From NCBI GenBank assembly GCA_024236415.1, contig JACKKN010000003.1, positions 124,001 through 188,000 on the forward strand: a DNA stretch of 64,000 nucleotides, in the 5' to 3' direction. The notes beneath the pieces are model-generated. The model was given only the letters and a program-made list of their open reading frames with translations. It was not told where the DNA came from and ran no database searches. A program made the position numbers and the translations under genes. This document shows positions 7,913 to 16,188 of the stretch, in pieces. This DNA is from Hyphomicrobiales bacterium (lineage in GTDB: Bacteria; Pseudomonadota; Alphaproteobacteria; Rhodospirillales; JACKKN01). Position 1 is the first letter of the stretch. Each line of letters starts with the position of its first letter.

Positions 7913-9274
7913 ATGACCGCCGAGACCACGCCGCACACGGACGCCGCCATCCTCGACCGCCTGACCGGGCTGATCGACCAGGCCACCAGCGCCGGCGCCG
8001 ACGCCGCCGACGCCATCCTGGTGGACAGCACATCGCTCAGCATGGCCCGGCGCCTGGGCCAGCCGGAATCGGTGGAACGGTCGGAGAGCACGGACCTGGG
8101 CCTGCGGGTGTTCGTCGGCAAGCGCCAGGCCATCGTCTCGTCGTCGGACCTGACATCCGGCGCCCTGGACGCCCTGGTGGACCGCGCCGTGGCCATGGCC
8201 CGCTCGGTGCCCGAGGACCCGCACTGCGGCCTCGCCACGCCGGACCTGCTGGCCACCGCCTTCCCGGACCTGGAGCAGTTCGATCCCGGCGAACCGTCGC
8301 CCGAGGCCCTGGCCGACCTGGCGCAGCGGGCCGAGGACGCCGCCCGCGCCGTGGTCGGGGTGACCAATTCCGAGGGCGCCGAGGCCGGCTGGGCCCGCGA
8401 CCGGGTGGCCGTGGCCGCCAGCAACGGCTTCGCCCACCTGCGCGCCGCCACCCGGCACAGCCTCAGCGTCTCGGTCCTGGCCGGCGAGGGCACGGGCATG
8501 GAGCGGGACTACGACTACGACGCCCGGGTGTTCGCCGCCGACCTGCGCCCGGCCGAGCAGATCGGCCGCGCCGCCGGCGAGAAGGCGGTGCGGCGCCTGA
8601 ACCCGCGCAAGGTGGGCAGCGCCCAGGTGCCGGTGGTGTTCGACCCGCGGGTGTCGCGCAGCCTGCTGGGCCACCTGGCCGGGGCCGTCAACGGCGCCGC
8701 CATTGCCCGCGGCACCTCGTTCCTCAAGGACCGGCTGGAAAAGCCCGTGTTCCCGGCCGGGGTCACCATCATCGACGACCCCCTGCGCCCGCGCGGCCTG
8801 CGCTCCAAGTCCTTCGACGCCGAGGGGGTGGCCACGGCGCGGCGCCAGGTGATCGACGACGGCGTGCTGACCACCTGGCTGCTGGACCTGCGCTCGGCCC
8901 GGCAGCTCGGCCTGCATACCACCGGCAACGCCAGCCGCGGCGTCGCCTCGCCGCCGTCGCCGTCGACCACCAATTTCTACCTGGCCGCCGGCCAGGTCGC
9001 GCCCAGGGACCTGATGGCCGACATCACGGGCGGCCTTTATGTGACCGAGCTGATCGGTTTCGGCGTCAACTCGGTGACCGGCGACTACAGCCGCGGCGCC
9101 ACGGGGTTCTGGATCGACGGCGGCGAGATCGCCTACCCGGTCAGCGAGATCACCATCGCCGGCAACCTGGTGGACATGTTCGCCCACCTCACCGCCGCCG
9201 ACGACCTGGAGTTCCGCTACGGCACCGACGCGCCGACGGTCCGGATCGACGGCATGACGGTGGCCGGGCAGTAG
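7913..9274 (+). CDS. tldE: TldE/PmbA family metalloprotease partner
   Basis: The 453-residue protein matches TldE (PmbA), the regulatory or non-zinc partner of TldD in a heterodimeric peptidase. The N-domain carries LGLRVFVGKRQAIVSSSD (about residues 62-79), and the C-domain ends with GFWIDGGEIAYPVSEITIAG, typical of the family. There is no HExxH motif, as expected for TldE. The ATG at 7913 follows AGGTAAGGGA. It is a single-gene unit between the upstream terminator and the convergent lipid kinase, whose stop lies 8 bases away. Its partner TldD is at the left edge of the window on the opposite strand. Confidence 0.92.
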   Translation: MTAETTPHTDAAILDRLTGLIDQATSAGADAADAILVDSTSLSMARRLGQPESVERSESTDLGLRVFVGKRQAIVSSSDLTSGALDALVDRAVAMARSVPEDPHCGLATPDLLATAFPDLEQFDPGEPSPEALADLAQRAEDAARAVVGVTNSEGAEAGWARDRVAVAASNGFAHLRAATRHSLSVSVLAGEGTGMERDYDYDARVFAADLRPAEQIGRAAGEKAVRRLNPRKVGSAQVPVVFDPRVSRSLLGHLAGAVNGAAIARGTSFLKDRLEKPVFPAGVTIIDDPLRPRGLRSKSFDAEGVATARRQVIDDGVLTTWLLDLRSARQLGLHTTGNASRGVASPPSPSTTNFYLAAGQVAPRDLMADITGGLYVTELIGFGVNSVTGDYSRGATGFWIDGGEIAYPVSEITIAGNLVDMFAHLTAADDLEFRYGTDAPTVRIDGMTVAGQ

Positions 9275-9281
9275 CGCCCGC

Positions 9282-10184
9282 TCACGGCACGATCAGGTCC
9301 AGCGTCTCCTCGGCCACGGCCACCTTCAGGCCCAGGTGGCCGACGATCTCGCCGTCGCCCTGGACCGGGTCGCGGTCGGGGCCGGCGATCTCCACCGCCC
9401 GCGCCGGCACCACCCGCACCGAGGACATGCGGTCCAGCCGCCCCAGGACCAGGGCGGCGGCGTACTGGAACGCGCTCCACGCCCCCGGGCGGGTGAACAG
9501 GCACACGTGCAGCAGGCCGTCGTCCAGGCGCGCCGCCGGGGCGCAGGTGAACCGCCCGCCGTAGAAATGGCCGTTGGCGATCACCGCCGAGGCGGCGTCG
9601 TGGCGCTGGCCGTCGATGACCACGCCATAGGTGGGGAAGGGGAACCGGGCCATGGCCACCAGGGACTGCCACACGAAGGCCGCCTTGCCCAGGGCCCGCT
9701 TCAGGCGCGGCGACACTGTCGCCACCACGTGGGCGTCGAAGCCGACCCCGGCCATCATCACGAACAGGCGCCCGTTGGCGCGGCCCAGGTGGATGCGTCG
9801 CCGCCGGCCGCCGGCGATGGCGGCCGCCACGTCGGCGGCGCGGCATTCCAGGCCGATCTCGGCCGCCAGCACGTTGGCCGTGCCCATGGGGATCAGGGCC
9901 ATGGGCAGCCGGTGCCGATCGGGCCGCGCGACCAAGCCGTTGATGGCCTCGTTGATGGTGCCGTCGCCGCCGGCCACGGCCACGGCGTCGAAGGCCGCGG
10001 TGTCGGCGTCCCGGGCCAGGCGGCGGGCGTCGCCGGGGCCGGTGGTGGGCCGCAGCGTGACCGCGATGCCGCGCCCGCGCAGGTCGGCCAGCACGTCGTG
10101 CAAGAAGCGGCCCCGCCGTCTGCCGGCGGTCGGATTGTGGATGACCAGCAGGCGTTCGACCTGCGGGTCCGATGGGACGGTCAT
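9282..10184 (-). CDS. YegS/BmrU-type lipid (diacylglycerol) kinase
   Basis: The 300-residue protein is a diacylglycerol-kinase catalytic-domain enzyme. The N-terminal signature VIHNPTAGRRRGRFL is at residues 14-28. The nucleotide-binding GGDGTINEAINGL lies near residues 68-80, followed by LIPMGTANVLA. Such enzymes phosphorylate diacylglycerol or related lipids at the inner membrane using ATP. The gene is divergent from the lipid A-type cluster that begins at 10354, across an unusually AT-rich gap, so a role in envelope lipid turnover is plausible. The exact lipid cannot be told from sequence; sphingolipid or phosphatidylglycerol-type substrates are alternatives. Confidence 0.85.
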   Translation of the reverse strand: MTVPSDPQVERLLVIHNPTAGRRRGRFLHDVLADLRGRGIAVTLRPTTGPGDARRLARDADTAAFDAVAVAGGDGTINEAINGLVARPDRHRLPMALIPMGTANVLAAEIGLECRAADVAAAIAGGRRRRIHLGRANGRLFVMMAGVGFDAHVVATVSPRLKRALGKAAFVWQSLVAMARFPFPTYGVVIDGQRHDAASAVIANGHFYGGRFTCAPAARLDDGLLHVCLFTRPGAWSAFQYAAALVLGRLDRMSSVRVVPARAVEIAGPDRDPVQGDGEIVGHLGLKVAVAEETLDLIVP

Positions 10185-10353
10185 GTGGAAACCTGCTGAT
10201 AAATATTGCGGTTTTGTTTCACTTATACGATGAAGTTTTTATTTCTGTCCAGGAAAAAATATTTGAAGAGTTTATGACAAAAAAACTATTTATTGATTTA
10301 TTTACTTTGCCGCCCCCAATATCTGCCCCAACGAAATCATGGAAGGGCACGAT
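10185..10353. other. AT-rich divergent regulatory region
   Basis: Within this 169-base gap, roughly 10196-10315 is dominated by A and T, in sharp contrast to the surrounding DNA. It separates the lipid kinase from the envelope-lipid operon and probably carries divergent promoters. One candidate toward the operon is TTGAAG (10263-10268) with TATTTA (10287-10292) at 18-base spacing. No real gene is seen. Confidence 0.5.
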
Positions 10354-11241
10354 ATGAACGCCGTATCCTTCGACAGGCGGCGGTACCGGAGCATCTGGAT
10401 CTCGGATGTGCACCTGGGGACCCGCGGCTGCCAGGCCGACCTGCTGCTGGATTTCCTCAAGCAGACCGAGTCCGAGTACCTGTACCTGGTCGGCGACATC
10501 ATCGACGGCTGGCGCCTGAAAAAGTCCTGGTACTGGCGCCAGGCCCACAACGACGTGGTGCAGAAGCTGTTGCGCAAGGCGCGCAAGGGCACGCGGCTGA
10601 TCTACATCCCCGGCAACCACGACGAGAACTTCCGCGACTTCGCCGGGCACCGGTTCGGCCGGGTGGCGGTGCTGAACCAGGCCCACCACGTCACCGCCGA
10701 CGGCAAGCGCCTGCTGGTCCTGCACGGCGACCAGTTCGACGGCGTGGTCAAGTACGCCAAGTGGCTGGCCTTCGTCGGCGACGGCGCCTACACCATGGCG
10801 CTGTCCATGAACTACTGGTTCAACATGCTGCGCCGGCGCCTGGGCTTCCCGTACTGGTCCCTGTCGGCCTACCTGAAGCACAAGGTCAAGAACGCGGTCG
10901 AGTACATCAGCCGGTTCGAGGACGCGGTGGTGGCCGAGGCCCGCCGCCGCGGCGCCGACGGCGTCATCTGCGGCCACATCCACAACGCCGAGATCCGCGA
11001 TTTCGACGGCCTGCTGTACGGCAACTGCGGCGACTGGGTGGAAAGCTGCACCGCCCTGGTCGAGCACGCCGACGGGCGCCTCGAGATCCTGCGCTGGGCC
11101 GACATCAGCCAGGCCGACCTGCTGGCCGGGTCCACCGCGTCCCGGCCCCGGTCCGACGCGGTGCCGGCGCTGAACCGGGTGCGCCTGTGGCTGCGCGCGC
11201 TGAAGTCCGAGGCCGGGCCGGAAGGGGCGGGGCCGGCCTGA
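10354..11241 (+). CDS. LpxH-like metallophosphoesterase
   Basis: This 295-residue calcineurin-type phosphoesterase has the full metal-binding set: SDVHLGTRG near residue 17, GDIIDGWR near 48, GNHDENFR near 89, LHGDQFD near 127 and GHIHNAEI near 208. It is the UDP-2,3-diacylglucosamine diphosphatase-like (LpxH/LpxH2) branch, which would cleave the UDP-diacylglucosamine intermediate of lipid A or a related phospho-lipid. The ATG at 10354 is preferred to the ATG five codons earlier because GGAAGGGC sits directly upstream of it. A GT4 glycosyltransferase starts 2 bases after its stop, so the two are translationally coupled. Because the paired gene is a glycosyltransferase, a glycolipid pathway other than lipid A is a real alternative. 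Confidence 0.8.
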   Translation: MNAVSFDRRRYRSIWISDVHLGTRGCQADLLLDFLKQTESEYLYLVGDIIDGWRLKKSWYWRQAHNDVVQKLLRKARKGTRLIYIPGNHDENFRDFAGHRFGRVAVLNQAHHVTADGKRLLVLHGDQFDGVVKYAKWLAFVGDGAYTMALSMNYWFNMLRRRLGFPYWSLSAYLKHKVKNAVEYISRFEDAVVAEARRRGADGVICGHIHNAEIRDFDGLLYGNCGDWVESCTALVEHADGRLEILRWADISQADLLAGSTASRPRSDAVPALNRVRLWLRALKSEAGPEGAGPA

Positions 11242-11243
11242 CC

Positions 11244-12242
11244 ATGCGCATCCTGATCGTCACCGACGCCTGGTATCCGCAGGTGAACGGGGTCGTGCGC
11301 ACGCTGGACACCCTGCGCAGCCACCTGGAGCGGCGCGGCCACGAGATCAAGATGGTGACGCCGGCCCAGTTCAAGACCGTGCCGTGCCCCACCTATCCCG
11401 ACATCCGCCTGTCCGTGGTGCGGCGCCAGCGCATCGGCCGCATCATCGACACCTTCATGCCCAGCGCCATCCACATCGCCACCGAGGGGCCGCTGGGCCT
11501 GCACGCCCGCGCCCACTGCCGGCGCAACCACTATCCCTTCACCACCGCCTTCCACACCCGCTTCCCCGAATACGTGGCGGCCCGGGCGCCGGTGCCCCTG
11601 GCCGTGACCTATGCCCTGCTGCGCTGGTTCCACGGGCCGTCGTCGGCGGTCATGGTGGCGACGCCGACCATCGAGCAGGCCCTGCGCGAACGGGGCTTCC
11701 ACAACATCCGGCGCTGGTCCCGGGGCGTGGACACGGACCTGTTCAAGCCGCGCGAGAAGACCTTCCTGGACCTGCCGCGGCCGATCAGCCTGTACACCGG
11801 GCGCATCGCCGTGGAGAAGGGGATCAAGGACTTCCTGGACCTGCCCCTGCCGGGAACCAAGGTCCTGGTCGGCGACGGCCCGCTGCGGCCCGAGCTGGCG
11901 CGCAAGTACCCGGCCGCCCGGTTCCTGGGCCTGAAGACCGGCGAGGACCTGGCCCGCCACTACGCCGCCGCCGACGTGTTCGTGTTCCCCAGCCGCACCG
12001 ACACCTTCGGCCTGGTGCTGCTGGAGGCCCTGGCCTGCGGCGTGCCGGTGGCCGCCTATCCGGTGGCCGGACCCCTGGACGTGATCGGCGATTCCCCGGT
12101 CGGCGCCCTGGACGGCGACCTGGGCGCGGCGGTGCGCCGGGCGCTGGAGATTCCCGCCGCCGCCTGCCGCCATTTCGCCGAGGGGTTCTCCTGGCCGGCC
12201 AGCGTCGACCAGTTCCTGGACAACATCCACGTATTCCGCTGA
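11244..12242 (+). CDS. GT4 family glycosyltransferase
   Basis: The 332-residue protein is a GT-B fold glycosyltransferase of family 4. The N-terminal MRILIVTDAWYPQVNGVVRT is the donor-side Rossmann start typical of alpha-mannosyl- and glycolipid-forming enzymes. The C-domain has the nucleotide-sugar motif FVFPSRTDTFGLVLLEALAC (about residues 243-262), including the E-x7-E type arrangement. It has no signal peptide or membrane segment, so it should act at the cytoplasmic face. It follows the LpxH-like gene by two bases and precedes msbA. A role in glycosylating a membrane lipid is inferred from this context; donor and acceptor are unknown. Confidence 0.85.
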   Translation: MRILIVTDAWYPQVNGVVRTLDTLRSHLERRGHEIKMVTPAQFKTVPCPTYPDIRLSVVRRQRIGRIIDTFMPSAIHIATEGPLGLHARAHCRRNHYPFTTAFHTRFPEYVAARAPVPLAVTYALLRWFHGPSSAVMVATPTIEQALRERGFHNIRRWSRGVDTDLFKPREKTFLDLPRPISLYTGRIAVEKGIKDFLDLPLPGTKVLVGDGPLRPELARKYPAARFLGLKTGEDLARHYAAADVFVFPSRTDTFGLVLLEALACGVPVAAYPVAGPLDVIGDSPVGALDGDLGAAVRRALEIPAAACRHFAEGFSWPASVDQFLDNIHVFR

Positions 12243-12329
12243 ATAGCGATCCCGGAGCGACCGCGGGCGTTGGCCGCGGCGGCGGCGGCGTGCTATTGTC
12301 CGCGCCGTTTCAACCGGGATTCCGCCGCC

Positions 12330-14174
12330 GTGACCCAAGCGCACCAAATCCGGCCCGCCGGGCACCAATCGACCCTGCACCTGGTCCGCCGCCTGCTGCG
12401 CGAGGGCGTGCGCCCGTACCTGGGCTGGATCGTGCTGGCGGTGGCCGCCATGTCGGTCATGGCCGGGGCCACGGCGCTCAGCGCCTGGCTGATGGAGCCG
12501 GTGGTGAACGAGATCTTCATCGCCGCCAACCGCGACATGCTGTGGCTGGTGGGCGGCGCCGTGCTGGGCACCTTCGCCGTCAAGGGCGCGGCCAACTTCG
12601 CCCAGGCCTCGATCATGGCCTTCGTCGGCCTGCGCATCATCGCCGACAGCCAGAACCGCCTGTACGCCCACCTGTCGCGCATGGACCTGGGGTTCTTCCA
12701 TCACCAGTCCACGGGCCGGCTGCTGTCGCGCTTCACCGTGGACGCCAACCTGATGCGCTCGGCCGTGTCCAACACCCTGACCGGCCTGGGCAAGGACGTG
12801 CTGTCCCTGCTCGGCCTGGTGGTGGTCATGTTCGTGCAGGACTGGCAGCTGGCGGCGGCCGCCTTCTTCGTCTTTCCGGTGGCGGTCTACCCCATCGCCC
12901 GCCTGGGCCGGCGCATGCGCAAGGTCACGGCCAACACCCAGGAGGAGTTCGGCCTGTTCACCACCCTGCTGGAGCAGACCTTCCAGGGCGCGCGGGTGGT
13001 CAAGGCCTATGGCATGGAGACCTACGAGCGCGGCCGCATCGGCGCCATCGTCGAGCGGGTGTTCGCGCTGAGCCTGAAGGCGGCGCGGACCCGCGCCCTG
13101 TCGAGCCCGATCATGGAGACCCTGGGCGGCGCCGCCGTGGCGGTGATCATCGTCTATGGCGGCTACCGGGTGATCCACGCCCACATGGACGCGGGCTCGT
13201 TCTTCTCCTTCATCACCGCCCTGCTGCTGGCCTACGAGCCCATGAAGCGCATCGCCAACCTGAACGCCAGCCTGCAGGAGGGCCTGTCGGCGGCGCAGCG
13301 CCTGTTCCAGGTCATGGACATCCAGCCGGCCATCGTCGACCCGCCGGGCGCCGGCGACCTGGTGGTCACCGGCGGCGGCGTGACCTTCGAGGACGTGCAC
13401 TTCTCCTACGACCACGAGGCGCCGGCCCTGCGCGGCATCACGCTGCAGGTCCCGGCCGGGCGCAAGGTGGCCCTGGTGGGCCCGTCGGGGGCCGGCAAGT
13501 CCACGGTGCTGAATCTGATCCCGCGCTTCTATGACGTGGACTCGGGCGCCATCCGCATCGACGGCCAGGACATCCGCGAGGTGACGCTGGCGTCCCTGCG
13601 CGCGGCCATGGCCCTGGTCAGCCAGGAGATCACCCTGTTCGACGACACCGTGCGCGCCAACATCGCCTATGGCCGCGCCGGCGCCAGCGACGCCGAGATC
13701 GTGCAGGCGGCCCGCAACGCCGCCGCGCACGAGTTCATCCTGGACCTGCCCCAGGGCTACGACACGATGGTGGGCGAACAGGGGGTCAAGCTGTCGGGCG
13801 GACAGCGGCAGCGCCTGGCCATCGCCCGGGCCATGCTGCGCAACGCCCCCATCCTGCTGCTGGACGAGGCCACCTCGGCCCTGGACACCGAGGCCGAGCG
13901 CAAGGTCCAGGCGGCGCTGGACACCCTGATGCGCGATCGCACCACCCTGGTCATCGCCCATCGTCTGTCCACGGTGGTGGACGCCGACCTGATCTGCGTC
14001 ATCGAGGACGGCCGCATCGTCGAGCAGGGCAGCCACGACGAGCTGCTGCGCCGCGGCGGCGCCTATGCCGCCCTGTCGGCCCTGCAGTTCGCCGACCCGG
14101 ACGGCGCCGCGGGGGCCGCGGCCCAGACTCCGGCCCAGGCCCCGGCCCCGACCACGGCGGAGGGCGTCGGGTGA
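12330..14174 (+). CDS. msbA: MsbA-type lipid A exporter ABC transporter
   Basis: The protein is a half-transporter with an N-terminal six-helix ABC membrane domain (about residues 20-300) and a C-terminal ATPase. The Walker A is GPSGAGKST, the signature LSGGQRQR, and Walker B ILLLDEATSALD. It most resembles MsbA, which flips lipid A-core or phospholipid across the inner membrane. The GTG at 12330 (614 residues) is preferred. An upstream TTG at 12270 would add an alanine-rich, cysteine-containing stretch with no family counterpart. The stop overlaps the next start by four bases (GTGA). Lipid A genes downstream support the MsbA call over a generic multidrug exporter. The last 25 residues are Ala/Pro-rich. 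Confidence 0.87.
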   Translation: MTQAHQIRPAGHQSTLHLVRRLLREGVRPYLGWIVLAVAAMSVMAGATALSAWLMEPVVNEIFIAANRDMLWLVGGAVLGTFAVKGAANFAQASIMAFVGLRIIADSQNRLYAHLSRMDLGFFHHQSTGRLLSRFTVDANLMRSAVSNTLTGLGKDVLSLLGLVVVMFVQDWQLAAAAFFVFPVAVYPIARLGRRMRKVTANTQEEFGLFTTLLEQTFQGARVVKAYGMETYERGRIGAIVERVFALSLKAARTRALSSPIMETLGGAAVAVIIVYGGYRVIHAHMDAGSFFSFITALLLAYEPMKRIANLNASLQEGLSAAQRLFQVMDIQPAIVDPPGAGDLVVTGGGVTFEDVHFSYDHEAPALRGITLQVPAGRKVALVGPSGAGKSTVLNLIPRFYDVDSGAIRIDGQDIREVTLASLRAAMALVSQEITLFDDTVRANIAYGRAGASDAEIVQAARNAAAHEFILDLPQGYDTMVGEQGVKLSGGQRQRLAIARAMLRNAPILLLDEATSALDTEAERKVQAALDTLMRDRTTLVIAHRLSTVVDADLICVIEDGRIVEQGSHDELLRRGGAYAALSALQFADPDGAAGAAAQTPAQAPAPTTAEGVG

Positions 14175-14890
14175 AGCCCCTCAAAAGGGTGCTGCGCCAC
14201 GACGGTGTTCAGCGGGTCCTGTGCTGGCTGGCGGCCTGGTACATCCGCCTGGTCCACGCCACCACCCGGTGGACCGTGGTCAACGACGCCGTGCCCCGCC
14301 ATTTCGCCGACTGCGGCCAGGGCTTCGTGGTCTGTTTCTGGCACGGGCGCATCCTGATGATGGCCAGGTGCTGGTCACCCCTGCCGCCCGGCTACATGCT
14401 GGCCTCGCGCCACCGCGACGGGCAGACCATCACCCGGGTGCTGGGCCATTTCGGCATGCGGGTGATCGCCGGTTCCACCGGGCGCGGCGGGGCCATGGCC
14501 ATGCGCGCCATGCTCAAGGCCCTGGCCGGCAACCATTTCATCGCCATCACCCCCGACGGTCCCCGCGGCCCGCGCATGCGCGTCAAGGAGGGGGCCGTGG
14601 CCCTGGCCCAACGCGCCGGGGTGCCCATCGTGCCCGTGTCCTGGGGCACCAGCCGGCGGCGCCTGATGGCCACCTGGGACGCCTTCGACCTGGCCCTGCC
14701 GTTCGCCCGCGGCGCCTACGTGTGGGGCGACCCCATCACCGTGGAGCCGGGCGCCGAGGCCCTGGAACCGGCACGGCGGCGGGTCGAGCAGGCCCTGAAC
14801 GACCTGACCGCCCAGGCCGACCGCCTGTGCGGCGTTACGGCGCCCGAGCCGGCGCCCGAACCGGGCCCCGGGCCGGAGCCGGCGCCGTGA
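14171..14890 (+). CDS. DUF374 lysophospholipid acyltransferase-like protein
   Basis: The 239-residue protein matches DUF374, a group in the lysophospholipid acyltransferase fold found next to waaA in alphaproteobacteria. The likely catalytic histidine lies in VVCFWHGRILMMARC near residue 58. The block ITPDGPRGPRMRVKEGAVAL near residue 125 is characteristic. It would act at the inner membrane on a lipid A precursor or phospholipid. It starts with a GTG that overlaps the msbA stop by four bases and ends with a TGA overlapping the waaA GTG. The C-terminal 20 residues are a Pro/Glu/Ala repeat, probably a disordered tail. Acyl acceptor and donor are not known. Confidence 0.82.
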   Translation: MKPLKRVLRHDGVQRVLCWLAAWYIRLVHATTRWTVVNDAVPRHFADCGQGFVVCFWHGRILMMARCWSPLPPGYMLASRHRDGQTITRVLGHFGMRVIAGSTGRGGAMAMRAMLKALAGNHFIAITPDGPRGPRMRVKEGAVALAQRAGVPIVPVSWGTSRRRLMATWDAFDLALPFARGAYVWGDPITVEPGAEALEPARRRVEQALNDLTAQADRLCGVTAPEPAPEPGPGPEPAP

Positions 14891-16188
14891 AGCTGCAGGT
14901 CTACCGCGCCGCCACGGCCCTGGGCGGGCCCCTGATCCGCCTCTACCTGGCCCGGCGCCGGGCCCGCGGCAAGGAAGACGCGGCCCGCTTCGGCGAGCGC
15001 CTGGGCCACCCCGGGCGGCCGCGCCCGCCGGGGCCGCTGGTGTGGCTGCACGGCGCCAGCGTCGGCGAATCCCTGTCCCTGCTGCCGCTGGTGCAGCGCC
15101 TGCGCCGCGACCTGCCCGGCGCCGCGGCGCTGGTCACCACCGGCACCGTGACCTCGGCCCGCCTGATGGCCGAACGCCTGCCCGAGGGCGCCTTCCACCA
15201 GTACGTGCCGGTGGACCGGGCGGCCTGGGTGCGCACCTTCCTGGACCACTGGCGCCCGGACCTGATCCTGTGGTCCGAGTCCGAATTCTGGCCCAACCTG
15301 CTGTGCGAGCCGGCGGCGCGCGGCATCCCCATGGTGCTGGTCAACGGCCGGGTGTCGGACCGCGCCCTGGCCACCTGGCGCCGCCATCGCGGCCTGATCC
15401 GGCACCTGCTGGCCGGCTTCGCCCTGTGCCTGGGGCAGAGCCCGCGCGACGCCGAACGCCTGCGCGAGCTGGGCGCGCCGCGGGTTGACTGCCTGGGCAA
15501 CCTGAAGCAGGCGGCGGCGCCCCTGCCCGTGGACGCGGCCGACCTGGCGGCCCTGGACGCGGCCCTGGACGGGCGGCCGCGCTGGCTGGCCGCCAGCACC
15601 CACGCCGGCGAGGAGGCCCTGGCCGGCCGCGTCCACCGCGCCCTGGCCGGGCGCCACCCGGGCCTGCTGACCATCGTCGTGCCGCGCCACCCGGACCGCG
15701 GCGCCGCCGTCGCCGCCGACCTGCGCCGCCAGGGCCTGGCCGTGGCCCGGCGCGGCGCCGGCGAGGCGCCGGCGGTGGACACCGACGTCCTGCTGGCCGA
15801 CACCCTGGGCGAGCTGGGCCTGTTCTACCGCCTGGGCGGCGTCGCCTTCGTCGGCAAGTCGCTGCTGGCCGAGGGCGGGCAGAACCCCCTGGAACCGGCG
15901 CAACTGGGCTGCGCCGTGCTGTACGGGCCGCACATGGGCAACTTCACCGACACCGTGGCCGGGCTGGAGGCGGCCGGGGCGGCGCAGGCGGTGGCCGACG
16001 AGGCGGCCCTGGCCGCCGCCGTCGACCGCCTGCTGGCGGACCCGGCCGAGCGGGCGCGCCGGGCCGCGGCGGGGGCGGCCTTCGCCACCGCCCGCTCGGC
16101 CGTGCTGGACGACGTCATGGCTGCCCTGGAGCCGTTCCTGGCCCCCCTGCGCGCCGCCGCCCCGGAGCCGACCCGTGCGGGCGCCTGA
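14887..16188 (+). CDS. waaA: Kdo transferase (3-deoxy-D-manno-octulosonic acid transferase)
   Basis: The 433-residue protein is a WaaA (KdtA) glycosyltransferase that adds Kdo from CMP-Kdo to lipid IVA at the inner membrane. The conserved N-terminal acceptor-side motif LHGASVGES is near residue 54, and LWSESEFWPNLL near 129. The nucleotide-sugar binding end has GGQNPLEPA near 333. The start is GTG at 14887, overlapping the DUF374 stop. The 3' end overlaps lpxK by 14 bases. An N-terminal hydrophobic stretch fits a peripheral membrane enzyme. Whether one or two Kdo residues are added cannot be read from sequence. Confidence 0.92.
   Translation: MKLQVYRAATALGGPLIRLYLARRRARGKEDAARFGERLGHPGRPRPPGPLVWLHGASVGESLSLLPLVQRLRRDLPGAAALVTTGTVTSARLMAERLPEGAFHQYVPVDRAAWVRTFLDHWRPDLILWSESEFWPNLLCEPAARGIPMVLVNGRVSDRALATWRRHRGLIRHLLAGFALCLGQSPRDAERLRELGAPRVDCLGNLKQAAAPLPVDAADLAALDAALDGRPRWLAASTHAGEEALAGRVHRALAGRHPGLLTIVVPRHPDRGAAVAADLRRQGLAVARRGAGEAPAVDTDVLLADTLGELGLFYRLGGVAFVGKSLLAEGGQNPLEPAQLGCAVLYGPHMGNFTDTVAGLEAAGAAQAVADEAALAAAVDRLLADPAERARRAAAGAAFATARSAVLDDVMAALEPFLAPLRAAAPEPTRAGA

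Noticed and set aside
4318..8499. Open frame of 1,393 codons on the minus strand opposite the flavoprotein gene
   Set aside because: It is a GC-driven antisense frame. Its product is a low-complexity His/Val/Gly/Gln-rich chain with no domain, while the plus strand encodes a clear enzyme.
10172..10357. Possible 61-residue gene in the AT-rich island
   Set aside because: Composition differs from all genes here, no ribosome site is evident, and it overlaps the start of the LpxH-like gene.
10869..14036. Open frame of 1,055 codons on the minus strand
   Set aside because: It is antisense to the glycosyltransferase and msbA, with no recognisable domain.
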